From a virus, in IMG/VR virus record IMGVR_UViG_3300031277_000013, positions 1-35,025 of that record: a DNA stretch of 35,025 nucleotides, one strand, 5' to 3'. The notes beneath the pieces are model-generated. The model did not search any database, was not told where the DNA came from, and saw only the letters and a list, made by a program, of their open reading frames with translations. The translations under genes were made by a program, and so were the position numbers. Positions within the stretch are counted from its first letter, which is position 1. Every line of letters starts with the position of its first letter. This document shows positions 17,200 to 24,482 of this stretch, in pieces.

Positions 17200-18117
17200 C
17201 TACATCCGTGTTGGGAAGTCGAACAGGGCACCGAGTTTACGGGCGCCGGTCGCGGTGCTTCCACGGTGCGCGGTACAGGCAAGCGCGAGCAACGCGGGAG
17301 ACAGCTTGATAACGTACGGCACACGGGAATTATGTGTGTTGAAAATCAGTCCGTATCCGGTGTGTAGGTCAGGGTGTATCGGTGTGTACCGTTCCGCCGG
17401 ATCCGCCTTAGGGTCGTGGGTGTACCTGTCCCCATGAGCATACGCCGTGAGCTGCACACACCACGGTATCGGCTTCACGTGTTTCCCTGTTTTAATGTCT
17501 CCGACCAGGACACGGCCGGAGACGTCTTCACCGTCGAAGACGGTACCGGACGGGAGCCGGTACAGTCCATCGATTGAACCGGCGACACGGTATTGCCGGT
17601 TCGCAACGAAAATTTCCGTCTGCGGTAATTGGTGAATGCCGCATTGTTGCAACATTTCCGTATAGGTATCAACTGAATTAGATACCATGAGGTCTATATG
17701 AGGGTCCACTGTATTCGGTTTTTTACCGGCTGCTACGCGCTCCGGCGTGGCATATCCATGTACGGTGGATCCGTACCGTGCGGCATCGTTCGCACCGCCA
17801 CGGTCCTTAGCCGTCTCGATAATCTTGTCAAGGTCTCCGATTTCCTCTGGATACAGGCTCGCAATGTACCGGCAGGAGTCCGGCATCTCTGCCAGACCGC
17901 GCGCTAGCAGCCGTTCGCTCCACTTCATGAGCCCCTTAGCCGATCCTCCAAGGGTGCCCGCAACCGTGCTGGCACGGGTGAACGGTACAGGGAGCCATTG
18001 GCCGTCTTCCTCCTGAAGAGGAAGGACCGGACGTCCGTACCGGTCCCGGGGGATGCCGTCGGACGTCTCGGGATCCGGGGCCGACACGATCCGTGTCGGC
18101 ATCATCCACTCGGGCAT
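17200..18117 (-). CDS. PD-(D/E)XK exonuclease (Cas4/RecB-type)
   Basis: A 305-residue nuclease of the PD-(D/E)XK superfamily. Motifs are in order: ARYGSTVHG with H120, E168 in LPQTEIFVA, D183 in VAGSIDGLYRL, D207-I-K209 in LVGDIKTGK, and the QLTAYA motif with Q222 and Y226. This is the pattern of RecB/Cas4-like nucleases. There is no four-cysteine cluster like that of true Cas4. It probably trims DNA ends in phage recombination or replication together with the helicase 11 bases upstream. Start ATG 18117 follows GAGGTG. Given the CRISPR array elsewhere, a spacer-acquisition role was considered but is not supported by the sequence. Confidence 0.85.
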   Translation of the reverse strand: MPEWMMPTRIVSAPDPETSDGIPRDRYGRPVLPLQEEDGQWLPVPFTRASTVAGTLGGSAKGLMKWSERLLARGLAEMPDSCRYIASLYPEEIGDLDKIIETAKDRGGANDAARYGSTVHGYATPERVAAGKKPNTVDPHIDLMVSNSVDTYTEMLQQCGIHQLPQTEIFVANRQYRVAGSIDGLYRLPSGTVFDGEDVSGRVLVGDIKTGKHVKPIPWCVQLTAYAHGDRYTHDPKADPAERYTPIHPDLHTGYGLIFNTHNSRVPYVIKLSPALLALACTAHRGSTATGARKLGALFDFPTRM

Positions 18118-18128
18118 GAAAACACCTC

Positions 18129-19706
18129 TCAGAACAGGACGTCGAAAACCGCGCTAGCTTTCACGCGGTTGATTGCGTCTGTCAGTGTACCGGACGTCAT
18201 CGTACTAGCGCTAGTGATACCCATTCGATGCGCGAACGCAATTTGTCTATCCGATGGCGTTTTCCGGCGCCACGGACGACCAGTCTCCGCAAGGAACCTC
18301 GAATCCGTGCTAAGGATCTTATCTTCGATCCGCAGGATTGCAGTCTCTAGGTTGACTGATTCGCAGAAACGTTCCGGCAATTCACCGTTCGGTCCCCAAA
18401 TAGACTGTTGGGAGAACGTTGCACCGGCCGAAAAAGTTCCGTCACCATTTGGGAAGATGAATAGGAAATTATTCTTGGTAGCAACGAAATTTATGCCTTT
18501 ATTCGTTTTCTGCCAAGCGATCGCACGTCCGGACATGATGTCTACACCGGTCATCCCGGCCTGTCCGAGGTCAACTGGGTCAACGCCGTCACCGGTACCG
18601 GTACCGGGCTCACCGCGCATGATCTCGATACCCTCAGCCGTCTTGCGCGGTTCGGGGATCACGGCGGCAAGATTCAGGGTCTTCCCCTGAGAGGCACCCG
18701 CCATGTCCAGCACGAGGGCACTGGTTTTCCCCGGGTACGGGCGGAGCACGCGCCCGACCATCTGAACGTACAGGGATTCACTTTTTGTCGGTCTGGCGAT
18801 TACGGCTACCTCGGCACGAGGTGAGTCGAATCCTTCCGTGAGGACCATGCACGAGCACAAGATGGTAATCTTACCGTCGGCGAAATCTTTATAGATTTTC
18901 CTGCGCTCAATCTTGGGGGTTGACCCCGTAATAGTTGCCGCCGTAATACCGGCATTGTTAAAGCCATCTGTGAACGCTTCAGTCATTTCAACTGAAGGCG
19001 CGAACAGAATTGTCGATTTCCTGTTCGCCTCATCTTGCCAGACGCGAACCGTTGTCTCAACAGCATGCGATTCACGCATAGCTTTAGAGATCGCACGATC
19101 CGTGTAGTCCGCACGATTAGTTTCCGGAATTTCAAGGTCCGCAACGTTAATCATGCGCCCGATCGGGCGCACCAAATGACCTTCACTAATCATCCAACTA
19201 ATATTTTTAGAATAGACGATTTCGTCCCACACACCATTGAGGTCACGCTTATCGGCACGGCTCATGGTGGCCGTGAAACCGACACGGTTGCAGTCCCAAT
19301 GGGAAAGTACCTCGAAATACTTATCCGAGGCATAGTGGTGGCACTCATCTGTGATGATAGCGTCGATCCGTCCGAGACGGATCCGGCGCAGTGGATGCAC
19401 TAGGGTCTGAGCGGACGCCACGATACAGGGCATCGTAGCGTCGTCGCGGTTGGCCTTGACAACTCCGAGGTGATGCATGGGGATGCCGCTATCGGCGAGT
19501 TTCCGAACCGTCTGATCAATGAGCTCGTCACGGTGTGCGATGACTAGCACTCGCTTGTGCTCACGGTGAAGCCGCTCGGTTAGGGCAGAGAAAATGACCG
19601 TCTTGCCGCTCCCCGTGGGGAGAACTACGGCCGGGGCGGTAACACCACGGTCCCACGCGGACGTGATAGCGTCGATCGCCTCGGTTTGGTAGTCCCTGAG
19701 TTCCAT
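18129..19706 (-). CDS. SF2 DEAD/DEAH-type helicase
   Basis: A 525-residue helicase. Motif I VVLPTGSGKT (29-36), motif II TDECHH (DECH, 120-123), motif III FTATMS (144-149), and motif VI QMVGRVLR (315-322) are all intact, with an EGFDSPRAEV motif V. The second RecA domain ends near residue 335. The remainder, about 190 residues, is a family-specific C-terminal region. It is similar to phage and plasmid helicases that act with RecB-like nucleases. It starts a leftward operon with the nuclease and two unknown proteins. The promoter has -10 TAGGAT, 6 bases to the ATG, suggesting a leaderless transcript. Confidence 0.93.
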   Translation of the reverse strand: MELRDYQTEAIDAITSAWDRGVTAPAVVLPTGSGKTVIFSALTERLHREHKRVLVIAHRDELIDQTVRKLADSGIPMHHLGVVKANRDDATMPCIVASAQTLVHPLRRIRLGRIDAIITDECHHYASDKYFEVLSHWDCNRVGFTATMSRADKRDLNGVWDEIVYSKNISWMISEGHLVRPIGRMINVADLEIPETNRADYTDRAISKAMRESHAVETTVRVWQDEANRKSTILFAPSVEMTEAFTDGFNNAGITAATITGSTPKIERRKIYKDFADGKITILCSCMVLTEGFDSPRAEVAVIARPTKSESLYVQMVGRVLRPYPGKTSALVLDMAGASQGKTLNLAAVIPEPRKTAEGIEIMRGEPGTGTGDGVDPVDLGQAGMTGVDIMSGRAIAWQKTNKGINFVATKNNFLFIFPNGDGTFSAGATFSQQSIWGPNGELPERFCESVNLETAILRIEDKILSTDSRFLAETGRPWRRKTPSDRQIAFAHRMGITSASTMTSGTLTDAINRVKASAVFDVLF

Positions 19707-19712
19707 GATGAC

Positions 19713-19772
19713 ATCCTACCACAAGCTGTTGACACGATGCACTTGCATGCTCCGTGGCGCTGTTGCTACCGT
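19713..19772. promoter_or_regulatory. Divergent leaderless promoters between helicase and membrane protein
   Basis: Leftward: -35 TGCATC (minus strand, 19736-19741), 17 bp, -10 TAGGAT (19713-19718), 6 bases to ATG 19706. Rightward: -35 TTGCAT (19743-19748), 18 bp, -10 TACCGT (19767-19772), 7 bases to ATG 19780. The two -35 boxes abut. No Shine-Dalgarno is visible for either gene. Confidence 0.6.
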
Positions 19773-19779
19773 CTTCACC

Positions 19780-20028
19780 ATGATGAAAAACACGCCCACA
19801 TCGGCAACGGAAATCGATTCCTTTTTTCAGGGAATCTTCGCATGGTGTGACACTACCGGGCCACTCTTGGTGGCGTTCCTGTTCGGATTCTTCGTTGGAC
19901 AGGAATTCGGCAGTTCAATCATGATGCTGTTGTTCAAACAGCGAGCACAGACAATCAGTCGGATCGGGTCGGTTGTGATCTGTGGCGCCATGGTGTACGC
20001 CTTGATCACCATTGCGCAGGGCATCTGA
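19780..20028 (+). CDS. Small two-pass membrane protein
   Basis: An 82-residue protein with two hydrophobic segments (about 28-50, GPLLVAFLFGFFVG; about 62-80, IGSVVICGAMVYALITI). It stands alone on the + strand among leftward genes with its own leaderless-type promoter and terminator. An in-frame start at 19705 is not used because it would overlap the helicase start. Size and topology fit a holin, antiholin or superinfection protein, but nothing in the sequence decides between these. Confidence 0.65.
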   Translation: MMKNTPTSATEIDSFFQGIFAWCDTTGPLLVAFLFGFFVGQEFGSSIMMLLFKQRAQTISRIGSVVICGAMVYALITIAQGI

Positions 20029-20037
20029 CCTAACGAA

Positions 20038-20073
20038 GGATCCCCCTACCGGGAACATCCGGTAGGGGGATCC
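20038..20073. terminator. Bidirectional terminator between converging genes
   Basis: A perfect 15-bp inverted repeat (arm GGATCCCCCTACCGG; 20038-20052 with 20059-20073) and loop GAACAT, between the membrane protein and the next leftward gene. It is closely related in sequence to the terminator at 23168-23197 (same CCCCTACC and AACATCC core), suggesting duplication. Confidence 0.85.
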
Positions 20074-20079
20074 TCTACG

Positions 20080-20460
20080 TCAGGCGAGTGCGTCATTTAC
20101 CGCTTTTTCGAATCGGCTCGCCATGAGCCGACCCAACTTGTGTTGCACAATAACTTGTGCAACCGCATTACCGGGCGTTCTCCCGGCTGAGAATTCAGAC
20201 GTTCTGACAAATCTGGTGCGACTCGCTATTGTTATGAACACGATACATGCCTCGTGTTTCTTCCCACGGTGGCGCACGACACATTTGCCGTACAAACCAG
20301 TACCAAGGAACTTAATGGTGAAAATTGTAGCACCATTCAGTGTTTCGACGTCTTCGACAACAGCCCTTTCAGGGGTGTACGGAGTTGGCATTGATTCGAA
20401 TTCACGAACCGGAGTTTCGAAGAATTTTTCGAGTTCGGCCGGGATGGGGGGACAGAACAT
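20080..20460 (-). CDS. Protein of unknown function with a strong promoter
   Basis: A 126-residue protein with an N-terminal helical part (PAELEKFFETPVREFES), a central beta section (ATIFTIKFLGTGLYGKCVV) and a basic C-terminal helix (KLGRLMASRFEKAV). I recognise no family. ATG 20460 is fixed by GGAAGGA upstream; the longer in-frame start lies inside the leader. Its promoter and leader are nearly the same as those of the next leftward gene, implying the same timing of expression, probably early. Confidence 0.7.
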   Translation of the reverse strand: MFCPPIPAELEKFFETPVREFESMPTPYTPERAVVEDVETLNGATIFTIKFLGTGLYGKCVVRHRGKKHEACIVFITIASRTRFVRTSEFSAGRTPGNAVAQVIVQHKLGRLMASRFEKAVNDALA

Positions 20461-20492
20461 TGTTTTTTCCTTCCGTTTGGCTGGCGGTGTAT

Positions 20493-20521
20493 ACACTACC
20501 ACCACCTGTATTCACTGTCAA
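20493..20521 (-). promoter_or_regulatory. Strong promoter TTGACA-17-TAGTGT with paired AGTGNNTACA boxes
   Basis: On the minus strand: -35 TTGACA (20516-20521), 17 bp, -10 TAGTGT (20493-20498). AGTGAATACA follows the -35 and AGTGTATACA covers the -10, about two helical turns apart. The leader ends in ACGGAAGGAAAAAACA before ATG 20460. Confidence 0.75.
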
Positions 20522-20579
20522 CAACAAGGGAGCGGTGAGTGATGTGATCACCATCGTGAAAACACACCGTGCACGAGCC

Positions 20580-20978
20580 CTAGGGGTAGATCGACCTGAC
20601 CTCTACGGGCAGATCGTTCTGATTAGTCCGAGATAAAACCAAGGCCGTAGTGATTGCGCCCTTATCCTTGGAATCGTATTCACTTGCTAAGAATTCTGCC
20701 AACGATTCGATTCCGTTGACTTCCCATACTCTAGAATTATTTTCACCATTTTCGAATACCCAGCTATCAAATGTTTTATTGACAATTTGGGCTAGGCTGT
20801 TTTCCTCTACTCTCCACTTGCCATTTGTCAAACGGCAAACAGTGAGTTCGGCATCATATCCGTATCCACTCTCTATGTCAACAGTAGTAATGCAAATGTT
20901 GAATGGCATGATACCTCGGCTATTGCTGACACGAATCTTCGTTCCGAACTCATAAATAGTACCGGCCTCTTGCATCAT
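20580..20978 (-). CDS. Protein of unknown function
   Basis: A 132-residue acidic protein, mainly beta in the first half (TIYEFGTKIRV, MPFNICITTVDI, AELTVCRL) and helical in the second (GIESLAEFLASEYDSKDKG). No family is recognised. A GAAAGGA site precedes tandem ATGs at 20978 and 20975; the first is listed. Its promoter and leader match those of the neighbouring leftward gene, although the proteins themselves are not clearly related. Confidence 0.7.
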   Translation of the reverse strand: MMQEAGTIYEFGTKIRVSNSRGIMPFNICITTVDIESGYGYDAELTVCRLTNGKWRVEENSLAQIVNKTFDSWVFENGENNSRVWEVNGIESLAEFLASEYDSKDKGAITTALVLSRTNQNDLPVEVRSIYP

Positions 20979-21010
20979 TTCTTTTTCCTTTCGTTCGGTT
21001 GGCAGTGCGT

Positions 21011-21040
21011 ACACTACACCATCTCTGTATTTACTATCAA
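21011..21040 (-). promoter_or_regulatory. Promoter TTGATA-18-TAGTGT
   Basis: On the minus strand: -35 TTGATA (21035-21040), 18 bp, -10 TAGTGT (21011-21016), with AGTAAATACA and AGTGTACGCA boxes as in the promoter at 20493-20521. The leader contains ACGAAAGGAAAAAGAA before ATG 20978. Confidence 0.75.
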
Positions 21041-21073
21041 CTAAAGATGTGATGCTGTTCGGACACTACAGGG

Positions 21074-21098
21074 CCCCGGACCGGTAACCGGTCCGGGG
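21074..21098 (-). terminator. GC-rich hairpin after the gene ending at 21114
   Basis: CCCCGGACCGGT (21074-21085) and ACCGGTCCGGGG (21087-21098) form a nearly perfect palindrome just past the stop of the leftward gene. The one-base centre means that a few central pairs must open to form the loop. Confidence 0.65.
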
Positions 21099-21113
21099 TC
21101 CTGTGCGCCTACG

Positions 21114-21407
21114 TCAGAACCCGAGTTCCCGCAAGTGAATCCGGAACTCGGTTATCAGGATTGCGGGAAGGACCTGCGGGTCCCGCCCGTGTTCCCACAC
21201 GGTGTGCTCAGGTCCTGTGAACTTCCCACAGGAACAGGTGACACAATACGTGGTCCCACCCGTCCCGGAGTACTGTACGTACTGCGGGGCGTGCCCCTGG
21301 TGCGGGTGCAACCATTCCTCTGAGGCTGTTTTCCAAAACCCTTCCGGCATTTTCGCCGGACGTTCCACGGCGCTCATCCGGAAGTCGATTTTCCTGTGTT
21401 TGCTCAT
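21114..21407 (-). CDS. Unknown protein with a His/Cys-rich, possibly zinc-binding region
   Basis: A 97-residue protein with a basic N-terminus (MSKHRKIDFRMSAVERPAK), then a His/Cys-rich middle (WLHPHQGHAPQ, TYCVTCSCGKFTG) with a CxxCxC cluster that could hold zinc. The C-terminal part is helical. I recognise no family. ATG 21407 is preferred over ATG 21416 because a TAGGAT -10 lies 7 bases upstream and would overlap the earlier ATG. Confidence 0.65.
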   Translation of the reverse strand: MSKHRKIDFRMSAVERPAKMPEGFWKTASEEWLHPHQGHAPQYVQYSGTGGTTYCVTCSCGKFTGPEHTVWEHGRDPQVLPAILITEFRIHLRELGF

Positions 21408-21414
21408 GGTTGAC

Positions 21415-21444
21415 ATCCTACACCCATCATGTTGTCTGTGACAA
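21415..21444 (-). promoter_or_regulatory. Leaderless promoter TTGTCA-18-TAGGAT
   Basis: On the minus strand: -35 TTGTCA (21439-21444), 18 bp, -10 TAGGAT (21415-21420), 7 bases to ATG 21407, so transcription would begin at or next to the start codon. There is no Shine-Dalgarno. Confidence 0.7.
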
Positions 21445-21465
21445 CTACAGGTGGCGAAAAACCCC

Positions 21466-21481
21466 CTGACCTGCCTACACT
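21466..21481 (+). promoter_or_regulatory. -10 box TACACT with overlapping GGCAGGTCAG site
   Basis: TACACT (21476-21481) lies 6 bases before ATG 21488. CTGACCTGCC (21466-21475), the reverse complement of GGCAGGTCAG, fills the spacer directly before it, where a bound protein would block RNA polymerase. The -35 (near 21452) is weak. Confidence 0.5.
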
Positions 21482-21487
21482 ACTGGC

Positions 21488-21889
21488 ATGGATCTTGACG
21501 ACCTGACCGAACACCTACACACCTACGTGAAAATGGGAGATTGGGACGGCGCAACACGTCTCGTATCACGACGGATCGAAAAAAGCCGTACTGCCGATGA
21601 ACGGTGGGGCATCGGAACAGCCATCATGCGCGCTATGAATCCGAATCGGCACTACACCTCGGAGCGACCTATCATCACCCGGCACTCAGCCGATAACTCA
21701 TCATGGTCGAAAGTCACGGACGCCATGACAAGGGCGTACCGGAAACACGATTGCCACCGTGTCCCCACCGCTGTTGTCACCGGCCTATGTCACGTCGCCA
21801 GCTACCTACGCGACCCGAAAACGCGATGGTCGAAAAATACGGCCATTAATGCGACGAACGCCGTGCATGACTGGCTCGCTCATGGGTAA
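21488..21889 (+). CDS. Helical protein of unknown function
   Basis: A 133-residue helical, basic and Trp-containing protein (MDLDDLTEHLHTYVKMGDWD, RWGIGTAIMRAMNP, HVASYLRDPKTRWSKN). No family is recognised and there is no membrane segment or catalytic motif. It is probably leaderless (-10 box 6 bases before ATG). Its stop overlaps the next gene's start by 8 bases (ATGGGTAA), so the two form a pair. Confidence 0.65.
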   Translation: MDLDDLTEHLHTYVKMGDWDGATRLVSRRIEKSRTADERWGIGTAIMRAMNPNRHYTSERPIITRHSADNSSWSKVTDAMTRAYRKHDCHRVPTAVVTGLCHVASYLRDPKTRWSKNTAINATNAVHDWLAHG

Positions 21890-22097
21890 ATGTCAGAAAA
21901 TCCGCTACCGAACCGCCAAGGACGCCGAACGCGCCTTGAGAACGGCCCGGCGCGCGGCTGACGCCGGAATACGGCGTCGGCTTGAGTGCCGGACCTACTG
22001 GTGCCAATACTGCAGTGGGTGGCACCTGACGTCCCACCCCCCGGACCCCGGACAGCCCCTCCTCCCCGGAGAGGTCTACCTGACCGACGACACCTGA
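21882..22097 (+). CDS. Small zinc-ribbon-like protein
   Basis: A 71-residue protein with a basic helix (RTAKDAERALRTARRAADAG) followed by CRTYWCQYCSGWHLTSH, a CxxC knuckle with the 'YxCxxCxxWHLT' ending seen in many tiny actinophage proteins. It probably binds zinc and may contact nucleic acid, as inferred from the family pattern. ATG 21882 overlaps the previous stop; translation is likely coupled. It is followed by a strong bidirectional terminator. Confidence 0.7.
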   Translation: MGKCQKIRYRTAKDAERALRTARRAADAGIRRRLECRTYWCQYCSGWHLTSHPPDPGQPLLPGEVYLTDDT

Positions 22098-22106
22098 CAA
22101 ACCAAC

Positions 22107-22142
22107 TGAGAGGGCATCTCCTGTGACGGGGATGCCCTCTCA
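22107..22142. terminator. Bidirectional terminator between converging genes
   Basis: A perfect 12-bp inverted repeat TGAGAGGGCATC (22107-22118) with 22131-22142 and a 12-base loop, lying between the + gene ending at 22097 and the - gene ending at 22148. Confidence 0.8.
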
Positions 22143-22147
22143 GGGTG

Positions 22148-23065
22148 TCAGGCGACGGACCGGCGTAGCTCCGTTGTGATCCGCCCGGCGGATGCCGGAC
22201 TGGCCGACTGACCCGTACGGTTCAGATGCTCGCACCGCTCCCGCACCGTGAGATCCAACCACTCAGCCGGAGACAGGCCCATCCGGACCAACTTGTCTGT
22301 GACCCAGCCGGGGACGTCCGGCAGGGAATCGGCCAGAGACAGCAGGGGGAGCGCGCCCTGCTCATGGTCCGGACCGTCAATGTCGGTCCGGACCATGGTG
22401 ATGGGCCATGTTCGGGGGGCGGGTCGGGGGCGGGACATGGGAGCGCTCACCGTGACGTCCTGCGCCGCCAAGAGTGCTCGGAGCGCTTGAGGGACCCTCT
22501 CACGATCCACGAGAGGGGCAACACGGTCAACGGGGAAGACCCCGAGGTCTACGGCCCGCACGAGGGCGCTGGTGGCCGTACGGGACGGGACCCGGCGCCC
22601 GGCAGCCAGGCGGGCGATCTGCACCCTCGCAGCCCTTAGAGCGTCCTCACGGGCACGCTCATGAGCGGACAGCGCGAGATGGTGCCAGGCGGACAACTCG
22701 GATACTAGGGCTAGCAGGAGCGGTGGCAGGGTGTGCAGAGCGGCGGACAGGGCACCGTGCTCGGTACCGCCCACGGCCGGAGCGTGATACGCCCCGAGCG
22801 CGTTCGTGATCACGGATGCCGCCACGCACCCATGTCCGGCTACCCTCACGGGGAGCGTCGGTCGCCCGGTGGCTGAAGTGGTGAGAGCAGCCCATCCCGT
22901 GAAGGCCAGCGCGAGGGCATCGACCAGCCCTGCCATGAGCGGCGCTTGCACGCCGAAATACGGTCTCAGCCCGTGGGATAGGCTCATGAACGATGTCATG
23001 AGGGCAAGGGCACCGACTGCCCACGACAGGGTGATAAAAGTTCTGACGGTGAGGATGTTTTTCAT
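22148..23065 (-). CDS. DUF2637-like membrane protein with cytoplasmic C-terminal region
   Basis: A 305-residue protein. The N-terminal 120 residues contain about four hydrophobic segments (ITLSWAVGALALMTSFMSL, GLVDALALAFTGWAALTT, CVAASVITNALGAY, LPPLLLALVSELSAW), in the pattern of the DUF2637 proteins of actinobacterial plasmids, integrative elements and phages. A helical Arg/Ala-rich linker leads to a C-terminal region with possible DNA-contacting helices (AEWLDLTVRERCEHL). Known relatives are poorly understood; some are linked to plasmid transfer or spread. ATG 23065 has no Shine-Dalgarno but a -10 box 7 bases upstream within palindromic operators, so it is probably tightly regulated. Confidence 0.7.
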   Translation of the reverse strand: MKNILTVRTFITLSWAVGALALMTSFMSLSHGLRPYFGVQAPLMAGLVDALALAFTGWAALTTSATGRPTLPVRVAGHGCVAASVITNALGAYHAPAVGGTEHGALSAALHTLPPLLLALVSELSAWHHLALSAHERAREDALRAARVQIARLAAGRRVPSRTATSALVRAVDLGVFPVDRVAPLVDRERVPQALRALLAAQDVTVSAPMSRPRPAPRTWPITMVRTDIDGPDHEQGALPLLSLADSLPDVPGWVTDKLVRMGLSPAEWLDLTVRERCEHLNRTGQSASPASAGRITTELRRSVA

Positions 23066-23117
23066 GGGGGTGAGACTAACCCCCATGAGTAGATGATGTC
23101 CACTCACGGGGGTTAGT
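23062..23117 (-). promoter_or_regulatory. Operator-promoter with overlapping palindromes
   Basis: Promoter on the minus strand: -35 TGGACA (23097-23102), 18 bp, -10 TAGTCT (23073-23078), 7 bases to ATG 23065. Two palindromes cover it: a 10-bp perfect repeat TCATGGGGGT (23062-23071 with 23079-23088), and a 16-bp repeat (23075-23090 with 23102-23117, one mismatch) built on the same GGGGGTTAGT word. This looks like binding sites for a dimeric repressor. Confidence 0.7.
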
Positions 23118-23167
23118 TGAATACTAAAAAATTGATCCTTGCACTAAACAATGTCCGGACAGAGTAA

Positions 23168-23197
23168 GCCCCCTACCAGAAACATCCTGGTAAGGGG
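23168..23197 (-). terminator. Terminator after the 58-residue membrane protein gene
   Basis: Imperfect inverted repeat GCCCCCTACCAG (23168-23179) with CTGGTAAGGGGC (23186-23197) and a loop near AAACATC. Related to the terminator at 20038-20073. Confidence 0.7.
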
Positions 23198-23211
23198 CCA
23201 CTCATGAGCGC

Positions 23212-23388
23212 TCAGGGACTCACCGACCGCTCAGGGGTCACCGTCACCGTGACCGTAGCCGTGGGATCCGTGTCCCACGGAGCGGACTCACCCGGCAGGA
23301 TGAAACTGTAGATCACGGCGACAATCGCCACCGCGAGGGCGAGTGCCTGGCCGATGGTGCGGCGGGTCTCAATCGACGGATTGTTCAT
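23212..23388 (-). CDS. Small single-pass membrane protein
   Basis: A 58-residue protein with a basic N-terminus, one hydrophobic segment (about 12-32, TIGQALALAVAIVAVIYSFIL) and a Thr/Val-rich outer tail (ATVTVTVTPERSVSP). ATG 23388 is chosen because GAGG lies upstream. No function is recognised. It follows the Pro-rich gene by 11 bases and probably shares its transcript. Confidence 0.6.
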   Translation of the reverse strand: MNNPSIETRRTIGQALALAVAIVAVIYSFILPGESAPWDTDPTATVTVTVTPERSVSP

Positions 23389-23399
23389 CTCAGAACCTC

Positions 23400-23735
23400 T
23401 CAATCGGTACTGGTGGTGTGGGGCAGGATCGGTGGGGGATTAGACGGATCCACCGGAATCGGAGTCGGTGTGATCGGTTTGTCCGGGGGAGGATCCGGGA
23501 TCGACTCCTGCGGTGGCGGAGTAGGCGTCAGACCTTCGATGAATGTAATCAACCACTCAGCGGATACCTGACGCTCAGCGGGCGATGGTGTAAGCATTAT
23601 CGCGTCCGCCACCGCGAGCACGCACGAGTAGCGCAACATGACGGTCGGAGACACGTCGTCGGCACTCACGTAGGGCTCTAGGATCTCTCTGACCATCATC
23701 CCGGGGGACACGTCCGGTACGGGTGTCTCTGCCAT
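23400..23735 (-). CDS. Protein with helical domain and Pro-rich tail
   Basis: A 111-residue protein: residues 1-70 are helical and acidic (GMMVREILEPYVSADD, VMLRYSCVLAVADAIML, AEWLITFIEGL), and residues 71-111 are a Pro-rich extended tail (PTPPPQESIPDPPPDKPITP). No family is recognised. A TAGGAT box 6 bases before ATG could be either a -10 of a leaderless transcript or a weak ribosome site. Confidence 0.6.
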   Translation of the reverse strand: MAETPVPDVSPGMMVREILEPYVSADDVSPTVMLRYSCVLAVADAIMLTPSPAERQVSAEWLITFIEGLTPTPPPQESIPDPPPDKPITPTPIPVDPSNPPPILPHTTSTD

Positions 23736-23747
23736 GAGGACATCCTA

Positions 23748-23806
23748 GCGACAAAAAAGGTCCGGCACCGTGGAGGAAGACGGGGAAAATCTCCACGGTG
23801 CCGGAC
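23748..23806 (-). terminator. Rho-independent terminator after the HTH protein gene
   Basis: A perfect 16-bp stem (GTCCGGCACCGTGGAG, 23760-23775, with 23791-23806) followed on the minus strand by CCTTTTTTGTCGC, giving a run of six T's. This is the clearest intrinsic terminator in the leftward block. Confidence 0.9.
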
Positions 23807-23822
23807 GCCGCCAGTAAGTCAG

Positions 23823-24335
23823 TCAGACCTTACCACGGTTTCGAAGGTTCATTAACATCACTTTTTCGGCAGGATATCTAGCTTGTATCGTCCTACCGAC
23901 CTTGACATACTTGCATGCTCGGATGCCCCACCTGGACAGGGTTTTTCGGGCCGATCCGGGAGTAGATAGGCCAAGATATTCGGCAACCTGTTGTGCCGTC
24001 AACTCTTCACTAAGGATATCGGCGACATCATGTTGTATGATGATGGCGTCCACGTCCACACTGTCGATGGCTTCACGAATCTTATCGTGAATGTTTTCGG
24101 TATAATACCGGTCATCGGCCGGGCCGATCAGCTCGGATCCTGCCAGGACAATATCGTCCGGCAGGGCGGCGGACAGGGCATCGGTGTAGTCCGACACCAT
24201 GTCGTCATACGCTCCGGACAGAACACACAATTCGGAGAATTGTGTGTCTCCGGAGAGATACGACGTGATCACGTCGGACGGGGCGGAAACCCCGGCGTAG
24301 CGGTAGAAAACACCGTACACGGTGGTGCGGGTCAT
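23823..24335 (-). CDS. Helix-turn-helix protein beside the origin region
   Basis: A 170-residue protein. The N-terminal 110 residues are acidic and helical with no recognised motif. The C-terminal part (about 115-165) is a winged HTH-like domain: LTAQQVAEYLGLSTPGSARK followed by a wing (KYVKVGRTIQARYPAEKV), as in MerR/excisionase-type HTH domains. It is transcribed away from the repeat region that begins just upstream of its start, so it is the natural candidate to bind those repeats as replication initiator or autoregulator. ATG 24335 has GGGAG upstream; an earlier in-frame start is less likely. Confidence 0.7.
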   Translation of the reverse strand: MTRTTVYGVFYRYAGVSAPSDVITSYLSGDTQFSELCVLSGAYDDMVSDYTDALSAALPDDIVLAGSELIGPADDRYYTENIHDKIREAIDSVDVDAIIIQHDVADILSEELTAQQVAEYLGLSTPGSARKTLSRWGIRACKYVKVGRTIQARYPAEKVMLMNLRNRGKV

Positions 24336-24421
24336 GCTGACGCTCCCAGCTCGGTGGGCCGTTCTGTTGACACCCACCACTATGCCTCACCTGAGACAGT
24401 GTGTCCAGTCCAGGGGGAAGA

Positions 24422-24467
24422 GCCGGCTACCGGGCCGGCTACCGGGCCGGCTACCGGGCCGGCTACG
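24422..24467. repeat. 12-bp tandem repeat (GCCGGCTACCGG)
   Basis: Three perfect units (24422-24433, 24434-24445, 24446-24457) and a fourth that diverges into GTGGAACC. The GGCTACGTGG ending recurs once more at 24479, showing how this tract grades into the larger repeat family. Confidence 0.85.
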
Positions 24468-24482
24468 TGGAACCTCGCCGGC

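Noticed and set aside
16348-17367. 339-residue + strand open frame
   Set aside because: It is a shadow of the leftward gene at 16390-17166 and its neighbour; no ribosome site and Arg/Gly-rich composition typical of a shadow.
17470-17486. TTCACGTGTTTCC as another parS
   Set aside because: Only one half matches; the right half lacks GAAAC, and it lies inside the nuclease gene.
17200-18117. True Cas4 (spacer acquisition) role for the RecB-like nuclease
   Set aside because: It lacks the cysteine cluster of Cas4, is far from the array and belongs to a helicase operon.
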